Both the position numbers and the translations under genes were made by a program. A stretch of 64,000 nt of DNA from Sulfitobacter maritimus. GTDB lineage: Bacteria; Pseudomonadota; Alphaproteobacteria; Rhodobacterales; Rhodobacteraceae. Positions 8,657 to 17,093 of this stretch are shown here, piece by piece; within the stretch, counting starts at the first letter, position 1, and every line of letters begins with the position of its first letter. A model generated the notes under the pieces. It saw nothing but the letters and a program-made list of their open reading frames with translations, was not told where the DNA came from and did not search any database. The stretch spans positions 62,001 to 126,000 of the forward strand of contig NZ_JABVBB010000038.1 of assembly GCF_013346665.1 (NCBI RefSeq), written 5' to 3'.

Positions 8657-9250
8657 TTGAGCTCTACCCGCGACATTGACGCCCTGATCGAGCTTATGGC
8701 GAAACTGCCCGGCCTCGGCCCTCGTTCGGCCCGGCGCGCGGTGCTGCACCTGATCCGCAAGCGCGCGCTGCTGCTGACGCCTTTGTCCGACCTGATGCAG
8801 ACCGTCGCTGCCACGGCGCGGGAATGTCTCAACTGCGGCAATGTCGGTACCGCTGATATTTGCGACATCTGCACATCGGAAAAACGTGCCAATGGCGAGC
8901 TTTGCGTGGTTGAAGACGTCGCCGACCTCTGGGCGATGGAACGTTCGGGTGTGTTTAAGGGACGGTATCATGTGCTCGGCGGCACGCTCTCGGCGCTTGA
9001 TGCGATTGGCCCGCAAGAATTGCGTATTCCGCGACTGGTGGACCGGATCGATACCGAAGGGGTGACCGAAGTGATCCTCGCTTTGAACGCCACCATCGAC
9101 GGACAAACCACGGCGCATTACATCGCGGATCAGTTGGAGGGCCGGGTGCGGCTCACGTCGCTCGCGCAGGGCGTTCCGATTGGCGGTGAGTTGGACTACC
9201 TCGACGACGGCACAATCACTGCCGCTATGCAGGCCCGCAAGTCGCTTTGA
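8657..9250 (+). CDS. recR: Recombination protein RecR
   Basis: RecR acts with RecF and RecO in loading RecA at gaps. It shows an N-terminal helix-hairpin-helix ([17 protein letters not shown]), a four-cysteine zinc finger (C59NCG, then C68DIC) and a Toprim domain ([12 protein letters not shown], then [17 protein letters not shown]). The length is about 197 residues. Start choice: GTG at 8648 is possible, but TTG at 8657 (reading [13 protein letters not shown]) has an AGG nine bases upstream and matches where the family starts. recO lies at 48034-48759 in this same window. Confidence 0.95.
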   Translation: MSSTRDIDALIELMAKLPGLGPRSARRAVLHLIRKRALLLTPLSDLMQTVAATARECLNCGNVGTADICDICTSEKRANGELCVVEDVADLWAMERSGVFKGRYHVLGGTLSALDAIGPQELRIPRLVDRIDTEGVTEVILALNATIDGQTTAHYIADQLEGRVRLTSLAQGVPIGGELDYLDDGTITAAMQARKSL

Positions 9251-9267
9251 CCCCCTGGAATCAAAGC

Positions 9268-9303
9268 GGGCCGCCTGCCCCTCCCAAAGCTGGCGGCCCT
9301 TTT
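9268..9303 (+). terminator. Intrinsic terminator after recR
   Basis: GGGCCGCC and GGCGGCCC arms are followed directly by TTTT, in the convergent gap between recR and the decarboxylase gene. Confidence 0.7.
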
Positions 9304-9324
9304 CCCGGCGACGCTAATCGGCTT

Positions 9325-10497
9325 TCAGAGCACGATCACATCAAGCGGCGGAAATCCGTTAAATCCAACCGAACTGTACGAGCTTGTGTAGGCACCGCAA
9401 GCGCGAATCATCACTTTATCGCCATCTTTTAGCGCCAAAGGCAGGTGGATCGGGCGTTTTTCATAAAGAATATCCGCTGAATCGCAGGAGGGGCCGGCCA
9501 AAACGCAGGGTCCGGTCTCTTCGCCGTCATGCGGCGTGACGATCTGATAACGAATCGCCTCGCCTTCAGTCTCAGCCAGACCCGAAAAACGCCCGATATC
9601 AAGATAGACCCAGCGGTGCAGATCATCGGCGGATTTGCGGCTGACCAGCATGACTTCGGCGGCGATATGCCCCGCCTCGGCCACCAGCCCCCGGCCCGGC
9701 TCTGCCATCACTTGCGGCACATCGCCAAAGCGAGCTTTGACGGCATCCATCACAGCCTCCGCATAAGCGCGGGGTGCCTCGATGCTTTCGCCATAGAAAG
9801 CCGGGAAGCCACCACCGAGGTTCAGCAATTGCAGGTCATGCCCATCCGCACGGGCGGCGTGCCAAAGCGGCGCCACCTGATCTAATACGGGGTTCCAGAA
9901 CTCGGCCTTGCGGGTTTGCGAGCCGACGTGAAAGGACAGGCCATATGGCACGAGGCCCACCGCAACCGCATGGTTCAGCAGCGCAGGCAGCGCCGAACCG
10001 GCACAGCCGAACTTCCGGCTAAGCGGCCAGTCAGCCATGGAATTTTCGACGATCAGACGCAGGTAGACCCGCGCCCCCGGCGCATGGGTGGCGATCTTGT
10101 CCAACTCGGCTTCGCTGTCAGCCGCGAACAGGGTCACGCCTGCCGAATGGGCAAAGGCGATGTCGGAGGCGCGTTTGATGGTGTTGCCGAAAGAGATGTT
10201 CTCAGGCTTAGCCCCTTGGCTAAGGCAAAGCTCAATCTCGGCACGCGATGCCGCGTCAAAGCCGGAGCCTTTTTTGACCAGCAGACGAATGATCTCCGGG
10301 GCCGGGTTCGCCTTCACCGCATAGTGGATATGAGCCGCGCCCAGACCCTTGTGCAACGCGTTATATTGCGCGGCGACACGATCACGGCTGATGACCAGCG
10401 TGGGTTTGTCAAAGCTGTTGGCAGCGATATAGGCCGCGGCCGGATCGGAAAAGGCGGGGGATGCGGCGCGCAAGGCGCCGGGGACGGTAGCGTTCAT
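9325..10497 (-). CDS. Ornithine/lysine decarboxylase, alanine-racemase-fold PLP enzyme (group IV)
   Basis: The enzyme decarboxylates a basic amino acid, probably ornithine to putrescine, the first committed step to polyamines. It has the group IV (eukaryotic ODC/DapDC-like) layout: a PLP barrel with the Schiff-base lysine in HYAVKANP (K62), a phosphate-binding EPGRGLVAEAGH segment and a dimer-interface GPSCDSAD motif. Both active-site halves are present in 390 residues. I chose the ATG at 10497 because GGAG lies six bases upstream; the frame reaches an ATG at 10503. Ornithine versus lysine preference cannot be read from these motifs. The leader upstream is structured and looks like a regulatory RNA. 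Confidence 0.88.
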   Translation of the reverse strand: MNATVPGALRAASPAFSDPAAAYIAANSFDKPTLVISRDRVAAQYNALHKGLGAAHIHYAVKANPAPEIIRLLVKKGSGFDAASRAEIELCLSQGAKPENISFGNTIKRASDIAFAHSAGVTLFAADSEAELDKIATHAPGARVYLRLIVENSMADWPLSRKFGCAGSALPALLNHAVAVGLVPYGLSFHVGSQTRKAEFWNPVLDQVAPLWHAARADGHDLQLLNLGGGFPAFYGESIEAPRAYAEAVMDAVKARFGDVPQVMAEPGRGLVAEAGHIAAEVMLVSRKSADDLHRWVYLDIGRFSGLAETEGEAIRYQIVTPHDGEETGPCVLAGPSCDSADILYEKRPIHLPLALKDGDKVMIRACGAYTSSYSSVGFNGFPPLDVIVL

Positions 10498-10513
10498 GGT
10501 CATCTCCAAAGAG

Positions 10514-10640
10514 CAGGTGGGGCTGGTTCCCCGCGTGTCGTTTCAAGAGACGTTACCGTCGCTACATAAACGCGGGTCAGTCAGGGTAGGAACTGACCGG
10601 CCAGAGGCGCGTGCGTTGGCGTCTGTAAGGCGCCATGTAC
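10514..10640 (-). promoter_or_regulatory. Structured mRNA leader of the decarboxylase, candidate speF-type element
   Basis: Reading the minus strand toward the gene, I see GGTCAG-(12 nt)-CTGACC, then a GACG-GTAA-CGTC GNRA-loop hairpin, then the SD. Upstream, TTGTAC and TACATG spaced by 16 bp could be a promoter. Alphaproteobacterial ornithine decarboxylase genes often carry the conserved speF RNA motif here, and the arrangement fits. I could not run a covariance search, so the identity is an inference. Confidence 0.5.
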
Positions 10641-10689
10641 GCCGTTCTAGGATTCGTACAAGGGGTAAAATCGGGCTTTGCGGAAATAG

Positions 10690-11838
10690 TTAGTCATCTT
10701 TGTCTTCCCAGTCTTCGCCGATGGGGTCGCGATCTCTTTTGCGTTCCTCTTTGATCATATCTTTGGTCTCTTGTTCCTCTTCTGGATCGCTCTCCTCAGG
10801 GTCGCTTTCAGCGGCTTCGGTCTTGGCCAAGGCCAGCACGAACCACATGGGGAAGTGATCCGATCCAATCTTATCCAGCCGGTCCATTTCCAGCAGGCGG
10901 AACTGCGGGTCGTGGAACAGGTGGTCCAGCGGCCAGCGCATCCATGGCATTGTCGCGCTGAACGTGTTGTACATGCCGCGCCCCACGCGCGGGTCCAACA
11001 GGCCAGAGAGCCGCTGAAAACGCCGGGTCGTGGTTGACCAAGCCACATCGTTCAAATCGCCCGACACCACGGCAGGCAGCGGATCCTTTTCAGCCTCTAT
11101 GCCGACCAAGGCGATCTCGCTGTCGCGTCCCTTTGTATCATGTTCGATAACAGGCGGTTCGGGATGGACCACATACAAGCGGAAATCCTCGCCCACTGGC
11201 AGATGCACCCGTGCGCGGATCGAAGGCACCTCGCGGGTCACGAGTTCGCGCACCTCCACCTCCGACAGCGGCAGTTTGGACATGACGCAAAGCCCATAGC
11301 CGTTATCAAGCGGCACATCGATGCGCTGCGCGTAATTCTTGCCCAAGCTCTCATCCAGCGCGTCGATCCAATCCTGATCCACCTCAATCGCCATGAAAAT
11401 ATCCGGCACCCGCGCCTCCACGAGGGCGATGAGCTTGCCGTAGTCGCGGTTGGACTTTTTCACGTTCGCGGCCAGCAGGCTAAAGTGACGGTCTGTCTCT
11501 CGACGTAGGTCTGGCGAGGCGGCGAGCGATTGCTTGCGCCAGAGCGGGGTGAATTTGGTGATATAAAGCGCCTGAAGTGCTGCAACGCCAAGCATCAGCG
11601 CGATGCCGATCATCCCAGAGGTCGTCGTCGGTCCCTGTATTGACGCAAAGGCCACGGCCAACAGCAGAGCCAGACCGAGGAATTGCTCACGTGGGAAAGC
11701 CAGCCCCCGGATCGCGCCGAAAGGCACTTTGCTCAGCGGCAGCAGGGTGCAAAGTATCAGCACCCCCGCCACTCCCCAGATCATCCAGCTCAATGCCGTT
11801 TCCAAACCATCCCCCGATGCGACACAGCTTTTCATCAA
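10690..11838 (-). CDS. Membrane-anchored endonuclease/exonuclease/phosphatase (EEP) family protein
   Basis: This 382-residue protein has about three N-terminal transmembrane helices (roughly residues 14-34, 50-68 and 72-92) followed by an EEP hydrolase domain. The DNase I-like metal and catalytic signatures are present: a glutamate in DIFMAIEVD, SGDLND, and the terminal GSDHFPMWF. The C-terminal 45 residues are a highly charged acidic/basic tail (EESDPEEEQE, then KEERKRDRD). Family relatives include phosphodiesterases of unknown substrate in Rhodobacteraceae. It could cleave nucleic acids or phospholipids; the sequence does not decide. The gene lies downstream of trcR on the same strand, behind a terminator. 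Confidence 0.85.
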   Translation of the reverse strand: MMKSCVASGDGLETALSWMIWGVAGVLILCTLLPLSKVPFGAIRGLAFPREQFLGLALLLAVAFASIQGPTTTSGMIGIALMLGVAALQALYITKFTPLWRKQSLAASPDLRRETDRHFSLLAANVKKSNRDYGKLIALVEARVPDIFMAIEVDQDWIDALDESLGKNYAQRIDVPLDNGYGLCVMSKLPLSEVEVRELVTREVPSIRARVHLPVGEDFRLYVVHPEPPVIEHDTKGRDSEIALVGIEAEKDPLPAVVSGDLNDVAWSTTTRRFQRLSGLLDPRVGRGMYNTFSATMPWMRWPLDHLFHDPQFRLLEMDRLDKIGSDHFPMWFVLALAKTEAAESDPEESDPEEEQETKDMIKEERKRDRDPIGEDWEDKDD

Positions 11839-11844
11839 AACAAA

Positions 11845-11873
11845 ACAGGGCGCCGGAAAAACCGACGCCCTGT
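11845..11873 (-). terminator. Intrinsic terminator of trcR
   Basis: ACAGGGCG/CGCCCTGT arms, with an inner CGG/CCG, are followed on the minus strand by TTTTGTTTTG. Confidence 0.8.
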
Positions 11874-11928
11874 CACTTTAACACATCCTTGTGGCGAAAG
11901 TTCCTTTCGCCGTAATGCCTGAAGCGGC

Positions 11929-12708
11929 TTAGCCTTTGTCCTTATCCTCAGCGTCGTCATCTTCATCAGAGCTGTCGGGCAGCGAGAAGAAGCTGTCGGC
12001 GTCAGAGTAATCGCCTTTTGCGTGGTCGTCTTCGTCCTCATCATCCGCGCTGTTGCCGGAGAGGGTGAAGGTTTCCAGCCCTTCGATGGCCGTGGGTATT
12101 TTCGGCTCATTATCCATGCCAAGGCTCTGCTCGGTCGACACCAGCTTGCGGCGCTCGTCGTCGTTCATCACTTCGCCCGCAGCGGCCTTTTTCGCGGCAG
12201 CCTTTTGCACGGCGGCGTCAAGCTCGGACTGTTTGCACAGGCCCAAAGCAACCGGATCAATCGGCTGGATATTGGCGATGTTCCAATGCGTGCGCTCGCG
12301 AATCGCTTGAATCGTTGGCTTGGTGGTGCCCACCAGTTTGCTGATCTGACCATCGCTGAGTTCGGGGTGGAATTTGACCAACCACAGGATCGAGGCCGGA
12401 CGGTCCTGACGTTTGCTGAGCGGTGTATAGCGCGGGCCACGGCGTTTCTCTTCGCCCTCGGCGGCAGCGTTGAACTTAAGCTTCAGCTTGTGCAGCGGAT
12501 TGTTTTGCGCCGCGTCAATTTCTTCTTGCGTCAACTGGTTGTTGGCAACCGGATCAAAACCCTTCACGCCCTGCGCCACATCACCATCGGCGATGCCCTG
12601 CACTTCCAACTCATGCATGCCGACGAAATCGGCGATCTGCTTGAAGCTGATGGTGGTGTTGTCCACGAGCCAGACGGCGGTGGCTTTGGCCATAATCGGT
12701 TTTGCCAT
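11929..12708 (-). CDS. trcR: DUF1013 family cell-cycle transcriptional regulator TrcR
   Basis: This 259-residue protein has the highly conserved DUF1013 core: MAKPIMAKATAVWLVDNTTI at the start, then helix-turn-helix-like segments around FKQIADFVGMHELEVQGI and ISKLVGTTKPTIQAIRERTH. A disordered acidic tail (DDEDEDDHAKG, then DSSDEDDDAEDKDKG) follows. TrcR is restricted to alphaproteobacteria. In Caulobacter it binds RNA polymerase at promoters and affects essential cell-cycle genes. The repeated helical module suggests recognition of tandem elements. It stands alone with its own terminator, divergent from the RNase T2 gene. Confidence 0.9.
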   Translation of the reverse strand: MAKPIMAKATAVWLVDNTTISFKQIADFVGMHELEVQGIADGDVAQGVKGFDPVANNQLTQEEIDAAQNNPLHKLKLKFNAAAEGEEKRRGPRYTPLSKRQDRPASILWLVKFHPELSDGQISKLVGTTKPTIQAIRERTHWNIANIQPIDPVALGLCKQSELDAAVQKAAAKKAAAGEVMNDDERRKLVSTEQSLGMDNEPKIPTAIEGLETFTLSGNSADDEDEDDHAKGDYSDADSFFSLPDSSDEDDDAEDKDKG

Positions 12709-12831
12709 GTCACTCTCCTAAAAACGCAATTTTCCCGTCGCCTGAAAGGCTGTCCTGCTTGGCAGAACGGTCTTCATTGTCGGGGAAGTTGGCGGCTGTA
12801 TACTGGCTCAAACATCATAAGGAAAGACAAA

Positions 12832-13476
12832 ATGCAGTTCCTGCGCGCCTGCCTGCTGATCCTCGGGCTGCTTGCCCCGACTGCCGCACTGACTGACGGG
12901 GAGCGCGCAGGCGTGTTTGACTACTACGTTATGTCGCTGTCGTGGTCACCCAATTGGTGCGAATTGACAGGCGATGCACGCCAATCCCCGCAATGCGATG
13001 CGGACAAAAATCACGGTTGGACCCTGCACGGCCTCTGGCCGCAGTTCACGCGTGGCTACCCGTCATACTGTCAAAGCGGACAGCGCCCGCCCAGCCGCAG
13101 CCAGACCAGCGCAATGGCTGATATCATGGGCACCGGCGGCTTGGCGTGGCACCAATGGAAGAAACACGGCTCTTGCAGCGGTCTGAACCCGGCGGACTAT
13201 TTCGCCCTGTCGCGAAAGGCTTATGCTCGCATCAACCGGCCCGAGGTTTTTCGCAAACTAGACCGCACGGTTAGCCTACCGGCTTCCGTGGTCGAGGATG
13301 CGTTCTTGAAAGCGAACCCTGACCTGACTGCCCAAGGCATTACGATCACCTGCAAGCAAGGCCATATTCAAGAGACGCGTATCTGCCTGTCACGTGACCT
13401 CAATTTCATTCCCTGTGGCCCGGACGTGCAGCGCGATTGCAGCCTTGATGACGCTCTGCTCACGCCGCTGCGCTAA
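12832..13476 (+). CDS. Secreted ribonuclease T2 family protein
   Basis: This enzyme cleaves RNA through a 2',3'-cyclic phosphate. It has about 214 residues with an N-terminal signal peptide (MQFLRACLLILGLLAPTAAL), so it should act in the periplasm or outside the cell. Both catalytic segments of the family are intact: CAS I as HGWTLHGLWPQ and CAS II as WHQWKKHGSC. Eight or more cysteines are spaced for disulfides. Likely roles are scavenging phosphate or nucleosides from external RNA. The open frame extends far upstream, but GGAAAG before the ATG at 12832 and the signal peptide fix the start. Confidence 0.95.
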   Translation: MQFLRACLLILGLLAPTAALTDGERAGVFDYYVMSLSWSPNWCELTGDARQSPQCDADKNHGWTLHGLWPQFTRGYPSYCQSGQRPPSRSQTSAMADIMGTGGLAWHQWKKHGSCSGLNPADYFALSRKAYARINRPEVFRKLDRTVSLPASVVEDAFLKANPDLTAQGITITCKQGHIQETRICLSRDLNFIPCGPDVQRDCSLDDALLTPLR

Positions 13477-13492
13477 AGCGTTCGTGTGAAAA

Positions 13493-13518
13493 CGGGAGAG
13501 GCGTAATTTCCTCTCCCG
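13493..13518. terminator. Hairpin after RNase T2 gene
   Basis: CGGGAGAGG/CCTCTCCCG arms with an 8-base loop. No T-run follows on the plus strand. The rest of the convergent gap to 13619 is AT-rich with two GTTAAC palindromes (near 13580-13599). Confidence 0.55.
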
Positions 13519-13619
13519 CAATCAATGCCTTTCGGCTCTCCAGCACGGCGACCGGCGTCCCGTTCGACCGCGCCTTAAGTTAACAAAGTGTTGGTTAACA
13601 ATTCGTTACTGTCAAATTT

Positions 13620-14630
13620 TTATTGATCGCCCCCAGCGCCCGGCTCGCCGCCAACCTTCAACACGATTTTGCCGATATGGCCGCTGGCCTCCATCCGGCG
13701 ATGCGCATCATTCGCTTGCTCATAATCATAGGTGCTGTCCATCACCGGGGCGATACGGCCAGAATCCAGCAGCGGCCAAACGTTTTGCAGCAGTTCCTCG
13801 GCGATCCGCGCTTTGGCGAGGTCGCTCTGGGGCCGCAGGGTTGAGCCTGTCATGGTCAGACGGCGGGTCATCAACGTGGCGAAATTCACCTCTTTCTTGG
13901 CTCCTTGCAGGAACGCGATTTGCACCAGCCTGCCGTCCTCGGCCAAGGCCTTGAAGTTCCGGTCAATATAGCTGCCGCCGACCATATCAAGGACGACATC
14001 CGCCCCGCCTTCGGCCTGCATGACATCCACGAAATCCGTATCCCGGTAATTGATCGCCACCTCGGCTCCGAGCTTCATACAGGCCGCGCATTTGCTGTCT
14101 GTCCCGGCGGTCACAAAGACCCGCGCGCCCAAAACGCGGGCCAGTTGGATCGCGGTTGTCCCGATGCCGGAAGAGCCGCCATGGATCAGCACCTTTTCCC
14201 CGGCCTTAAGCCCGCCTCGCATAAATAGGTTGGACCATACGGTGAAGAATGTCTCAGGCAGACAGGCCGCCTCTTTCAGCCCCATCCCACTGGGGATCGG
14301 CAGGCAATGTGCCGCGGGCGTGGCCACATATTCTGCATAGCCACCACCGGGCAGCAATGCGCAGACCAGATCACCCGGTGCGAGTGTGGTCACCCCCGGT
14401 CCGACCTCAACCACTTCGCCCGACGCCTCCAACCCAGGCAGATCGCTGGCCGTAGCGGGCGGCGCATATTTGCCGGCACGTTGCAGTGCGTCGGGACGGT
14501 TCACCCCGGCGTAGGCGACCTTGATAACGATTTGTCCGTGTTTCGCTTGGGGACGCGGGCGAGTGGTGCTTTGAAGAACATCTGGCCCGCCGGGTTCCGT
14601 GATTTCGATTGCGCGCATGGTCTCTGTCAT
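13620..14630 (-). CDS. NAD(P)H:quinone oxidoreductase, zinc-independent MDR family (PIG3-like)
   Basis: This 336-residue medium-chain dehydrogenase/reductase has an N-terminal GroES-like domain (PGGPDVLQ, then AGVNRPDALQRAGKY) and a nucleotide-binding domain with HGGSSGIGTTAIQLA. It has no catalytic or structural zinc cysteines, as expected for the quinone oxidoreductase/PIG3 branch, which transfers hydride from NADPH to quinones. It is divergent from the acyl-CoA ligase gene. It has no clear pathway partner, and its specific substrate is unknown. Confidence 0.9.
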   Translation of the reverse strand: MTETMRAIEITEPGGPDVLQSTTRPRPQAKHGQIVIKVAYAGVNRPDALQRAGKYAPPATASDLPGLEASGEVVEVGPGVTTLAPGDLVCALLPGGGYAEYVATPAAHCLPIPSGMGLKEAACLPETFFTVWSNLFMRGGLKAGEKVLIHGGSSGIGTTAIQLARVLGARVFVTAGTDSKCAACMKLGAEVAINYRDTDFVDVMQAEGGADVVLDMVGGSYIDRNFKALAEDGRLVQIAFLQGAKKEVNFATLMTRRLTMTGSTLRPQSDLAKARIAEELLQNVWPLLDSGRIAPVMDSTYDYEQANDAHRRMEASGHIGKIVLKVGGEPGAGGDQ

Positions 14631-14727
14631 GTCTGAAGTATCCTCGGGTCTGGTTTTGCCGCAGCCTAACGGCGCGTCTCAGAGCATGCACCCGGAATTT
14701 CCACACCCGCGACAAAGGGAGGGGCGG

Positions 14728-15957
14728 ATGGGCGTGCAGGATAGGTTTGTATGGCACGACGCGGCGCGGCTTTTTCACGGCACGCAGGAAGTGCCTCGTG
14801 CACCAATGTCGCATGGCACGCTGTTCCGCCCCCTGCCCGCGACCCCCGCGGCTGAGGCTTTGCCAGCCCTGACTGCCGCCCTTGCGGCATGTGCGCCCTT
14901 CTGCCTGAGCGACCACGCCCTGCCCGCCAACCTCACCTGTCCCCTGGGGGGTTTCCTGACCCTCACCGGCGGCGCATCAGGCCAGCCCAAAGCGGTGCGG
15001 CGCAGTCAATCGTCGTGGATCGCCAGTTTCGACGTCAACGCCGCCCGGTTCTCCCTCCGCCCCGCTGACAGCGTTGCTGTGTTAGGTCAGCTTAGTCACT
15101 CGCTATCGCTCTATGCTGTGTTAGAGGCGCTGCACCTTGGGCTTGATGCGCATTTCTTAGCCGATCAATCCCCCCGCAGCCAGGCAGCACTTATTGCGCA
15201 AGCGGGCGCCACGATCCTCTACGCCACGCCGACGCAGTTGCGTTTGCTGGCACGCGGGGCGCGGGGGCCGCTTTCTTCGTTGCGGCTGGTGCTTTGTGGT
15301 GGCGGCGCATTGGATCCGGCGACGCGCACGGCGGTTGAAGCGCTTTGTCCGAATGCCGCACTGCATGTGTTCTATGGCGCGGCAGAGACAAGCTTTATCA
15401 CCTTGGCCGATGCGCAGACCCCCGCCGGATCGGTGGGCCGCCCCTACCCCGGCGTTGCGCTGCGTCTTCTGGATGAGGCCGGAGACCCCACTTCAGGTGT
15501 CGGCGAAATTTGGGTCCGCAGCCCCTACCTTTTCAAAGGATACGCGATGGGGAGCAGCGCCGACACCCGCTGGCGCGATGGTTTTGTCAGCGTGGGTGAG
15601 ATGGGCAAACTGGACGCCGAAGGCAATTTGTGGATCAGCGGGCGCCGGCAGCGCATGGTACAAATCGCCGATCAACTGGTCTTTCCCGAGGTGATTGAGG
15701 CGCTGATCGCTTCAAAGGCAAGCGTTGCCTGTGCCGTCCTACCGCGCGAGGATGCCCTGCGCGGGCATCATCTTGTGGGCGTGGTCGAAGGCACAGAAAG
15801 CGCGGCGCTCGCAGACCGGATTATCGCAGACTGTCGCGCCGCGGTTGGCAGGCTCGTCGCGCCACGGCGCGTCTATTTCACCCAAAGCCTGCCGCTGCTT
15901 CCCTCGGGCAAGATCGACCTACGCGCCCTGTCCGACTGGTTGGAGGCGCAGCCGTGA
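14728..15957 (+). CDS. AMP-forming acyl-CoA ligase (ANL superfamily), short form beside biotin transport genes
   Basis: The protein has about 409 residues, clearly shorter than the usual 500-550. The N-terminal subdomain is reduced, but the adenylation motifs remain: LTGGASGQPKAV (A3), FYGAAETSF (A5), DGFVSVGEMGKLD (A7, with Glu where TGD is usual), an ISGRRQRMVQIADQLVFP hinge, and the catalytic lysine in LPSGKIDL (A10). AGGGAGGGG just upstream supports the start at 14728. Its stop overlaps the thiolase GTG by four bases, so the two are translationally coupled. The tail-to-tail neighbour is bioY. Ligase-thiolase-BioY linkage is known from the Bacillus yhfUTS cluster, which suggests a role in biotin-precursor or fatty acid supply. 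The acyl substrate is unknown. Confidence 0.85.
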   Translation: MGVQDRFVWHDAARLFHGTQEVPRAPMSHGTLFRPLPATPAAEALPALTAALAACAPFCLSDHALPANLTCPLGGFLTLTGGASGQPKAVRRSQSSWIASFDVNAARFSLRPADSVAVLGQLSHSLSLYAVLEALHLGLDAHFLADQSPRSQAALIAQAGATILYATPTQLRLLARGARGPLSSLRLVLCGGGALDPATRTAVEALCPNAALHVFYGAAETSFITLADAQTPAGSVGRPYPGVALRLLDEAGDPTSGVGEIWVRSPYLFKGYAMGSSADTRWRDGFVSVGEMGKLDAEGNLWISGRRQRMVQIADQLVFPEVIEALIASKASVACAVLPREDALRGHHLVGVVEGTESAALADRIIADCRAAVGRLVAPRRVYFTQSLPLLPSGKIDLRALSDWLEAQP

Positions 15958-17060
15958 GCGGTGCTTTTGTCATCTCAGCCTGTCGCAGCGCGGTTGCCCC
16001 ACGCGGGGGCGCCTTGGCGCATTTGGCGCTGCCAGACCTCGCCGCCCCCGTGCTGCGTGGTGCATTGACCCGCGCCGGTCTTGCGGTTGAGCAGGTGGAC
16101 GAAGTGATCTGTAGCACCGCCATTGGCCCCGGTGGCAACCCGGCGCGGAGCATCGCCCTCGCGGCGGGACTGCCGGAACATATCGCGGGGCTCAGCATCG
16201 ATCGGCAATGCGCGGGGGGCTTGGATGCGCTGGCGCTGGCCGGGCAGATGATCCTAAGCGGCGCGGCGGATGTTGTCGTGGCAGGCGGCGCTGAAAGCTA
16301 TTCGCGCCAACCTTTGCGCTATAAAACCTTTGCCGATGGCCGACCGCCCGAACCCTATCGGCAAGCCCCCTTCACCCCTTGGCCCGACCGCGACCCAGAT
16401 ATGACCGAAGCCGCAGCGGCGCTTGCTCAGTCATTGGGGATCGACCGCGCGGCGCAGGACGCATGGGCGGTGGAGAGCCACGCAAAAGCCCGTGCACATC
16501 CGCCGCGGGACGCGGAAATCCTGCCCCTTGCGGGGCTGACGCAAGATGCATTTACACGCCGATTGACGCCCGCGCTGTGCCAACGCGCCAAGGTGCTCGC
16601 CGGAGACATCACCGCTGCCAATGCCGCTGTCGCAGCGGACGCTGCGGCCTTTTGCGTGGTGGTCTCAGAGCGTGTCGCCGCGTCCCTCCCGACGCCCAAA
16701 GTTGCCCTTTTGGCGACGGCCACGAAAGGCGGCAGACCAGAAGAGCCGGGGCTGGCGCCGCTGGTGGCAATTGAAGACGTGTTGCGGCGCGGCGCATTAA
16801 CAGCGTCTGACCTCGACCTTGCAGAGATTATGGAAGCCTATGCCGTACAGGCCATCGCCTGTGTCACCGGAGCCGGGATCGTGCCGGAGATCGTGAACCT
16901 CGGTGGCGGGGCGCTGGCACGGGGGCATCCGATCGGCGCTTCGGGGGCGATCAATGCGGTCCGGCTGTGGCATGAATTGGTCGCGCGGGGCGCTGGCACC
17001 GGGCTGGCGGCAATCGCGGCAGCGGGAGGGATCGGCTCGGCCGCGTTGATGCGATTGTGA
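15954..17060 (+). CDS. Thiolase family protein lacking the canonical second catalytic cysteine
   Basis: The 368-residue thiolase fold is complete in length (slightly short of the usual 390). The nucleophile is present (C86 in DRQCAGG), as is the histidine loop GGGALARGHPIGASGA. Two normally invariant sites differ. The NEAFA motif reads MEAYA, and the C-terminal CxGGG motif that carries the acid/base cysteine reads AAAGGIGSA. Classical biosynthetic or degradative thiolase chemistry may therefore be impaired, or the reaction differs. The GTG start overlaps the ligase stop. It converges on bioY across a palindrome. Paralog YhfS has the same neighbourhood in Bacillus. I cannot assign a substrate. 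Confidence 0.85.
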   Translation: MSGAFVISACRSAVAPRGGALAHLALPDLAAPVLRGALTRAGLAVEQVDEVICSTAIGPGGNPARSIALAAGLPEHIAGLSIDRQCAGGLDALALAGQMILSGAADVVVAGGAESYSRQPLRYKTFADGRPPEPYRQAPFTPWPDRDPDMTEAAAALAQSLGIDRAAQDAWAVESHAKARAHPPRDAEILPLAGLTQDAFTRRLTPALCQRAKVLAGDITAANAAVAADAAAFCVVVSERVAASLPTPKVALLATATKGGRPEEPGLAPLVAIEDVLRRGALTASDLDLAEIMEAYAVQAIACVTGAGIVPEIVNLGGGALARGHPIGASGAINAVRLWHELVARGAGTGLAAIAAAGGIGSAALMRL

Positions 17061-17061
17061 G

Positions 17062-17086
17062 GGCCCGCCCCGAAACAGGGCGGGCC
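17062..17086. terminator. Bidirectional terminator between thiolase and bioY
   Basis: Perfect GGCCCGCCC/GGGCGGGCC arms with a 7-base loop fill the 33-bp convergent gap. Confidence 0.7.
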
Positions 17087-17093
17087 GATAGGG

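Noticed and set aside
13575-13619. AT-rich patch with two GTTAAC palindromes between convergent genes
   Set aside because: The spacing does not fit a CtrA site (TTAA-N7-TTAA), and there is no downstream promoter for it. Probably neutral.
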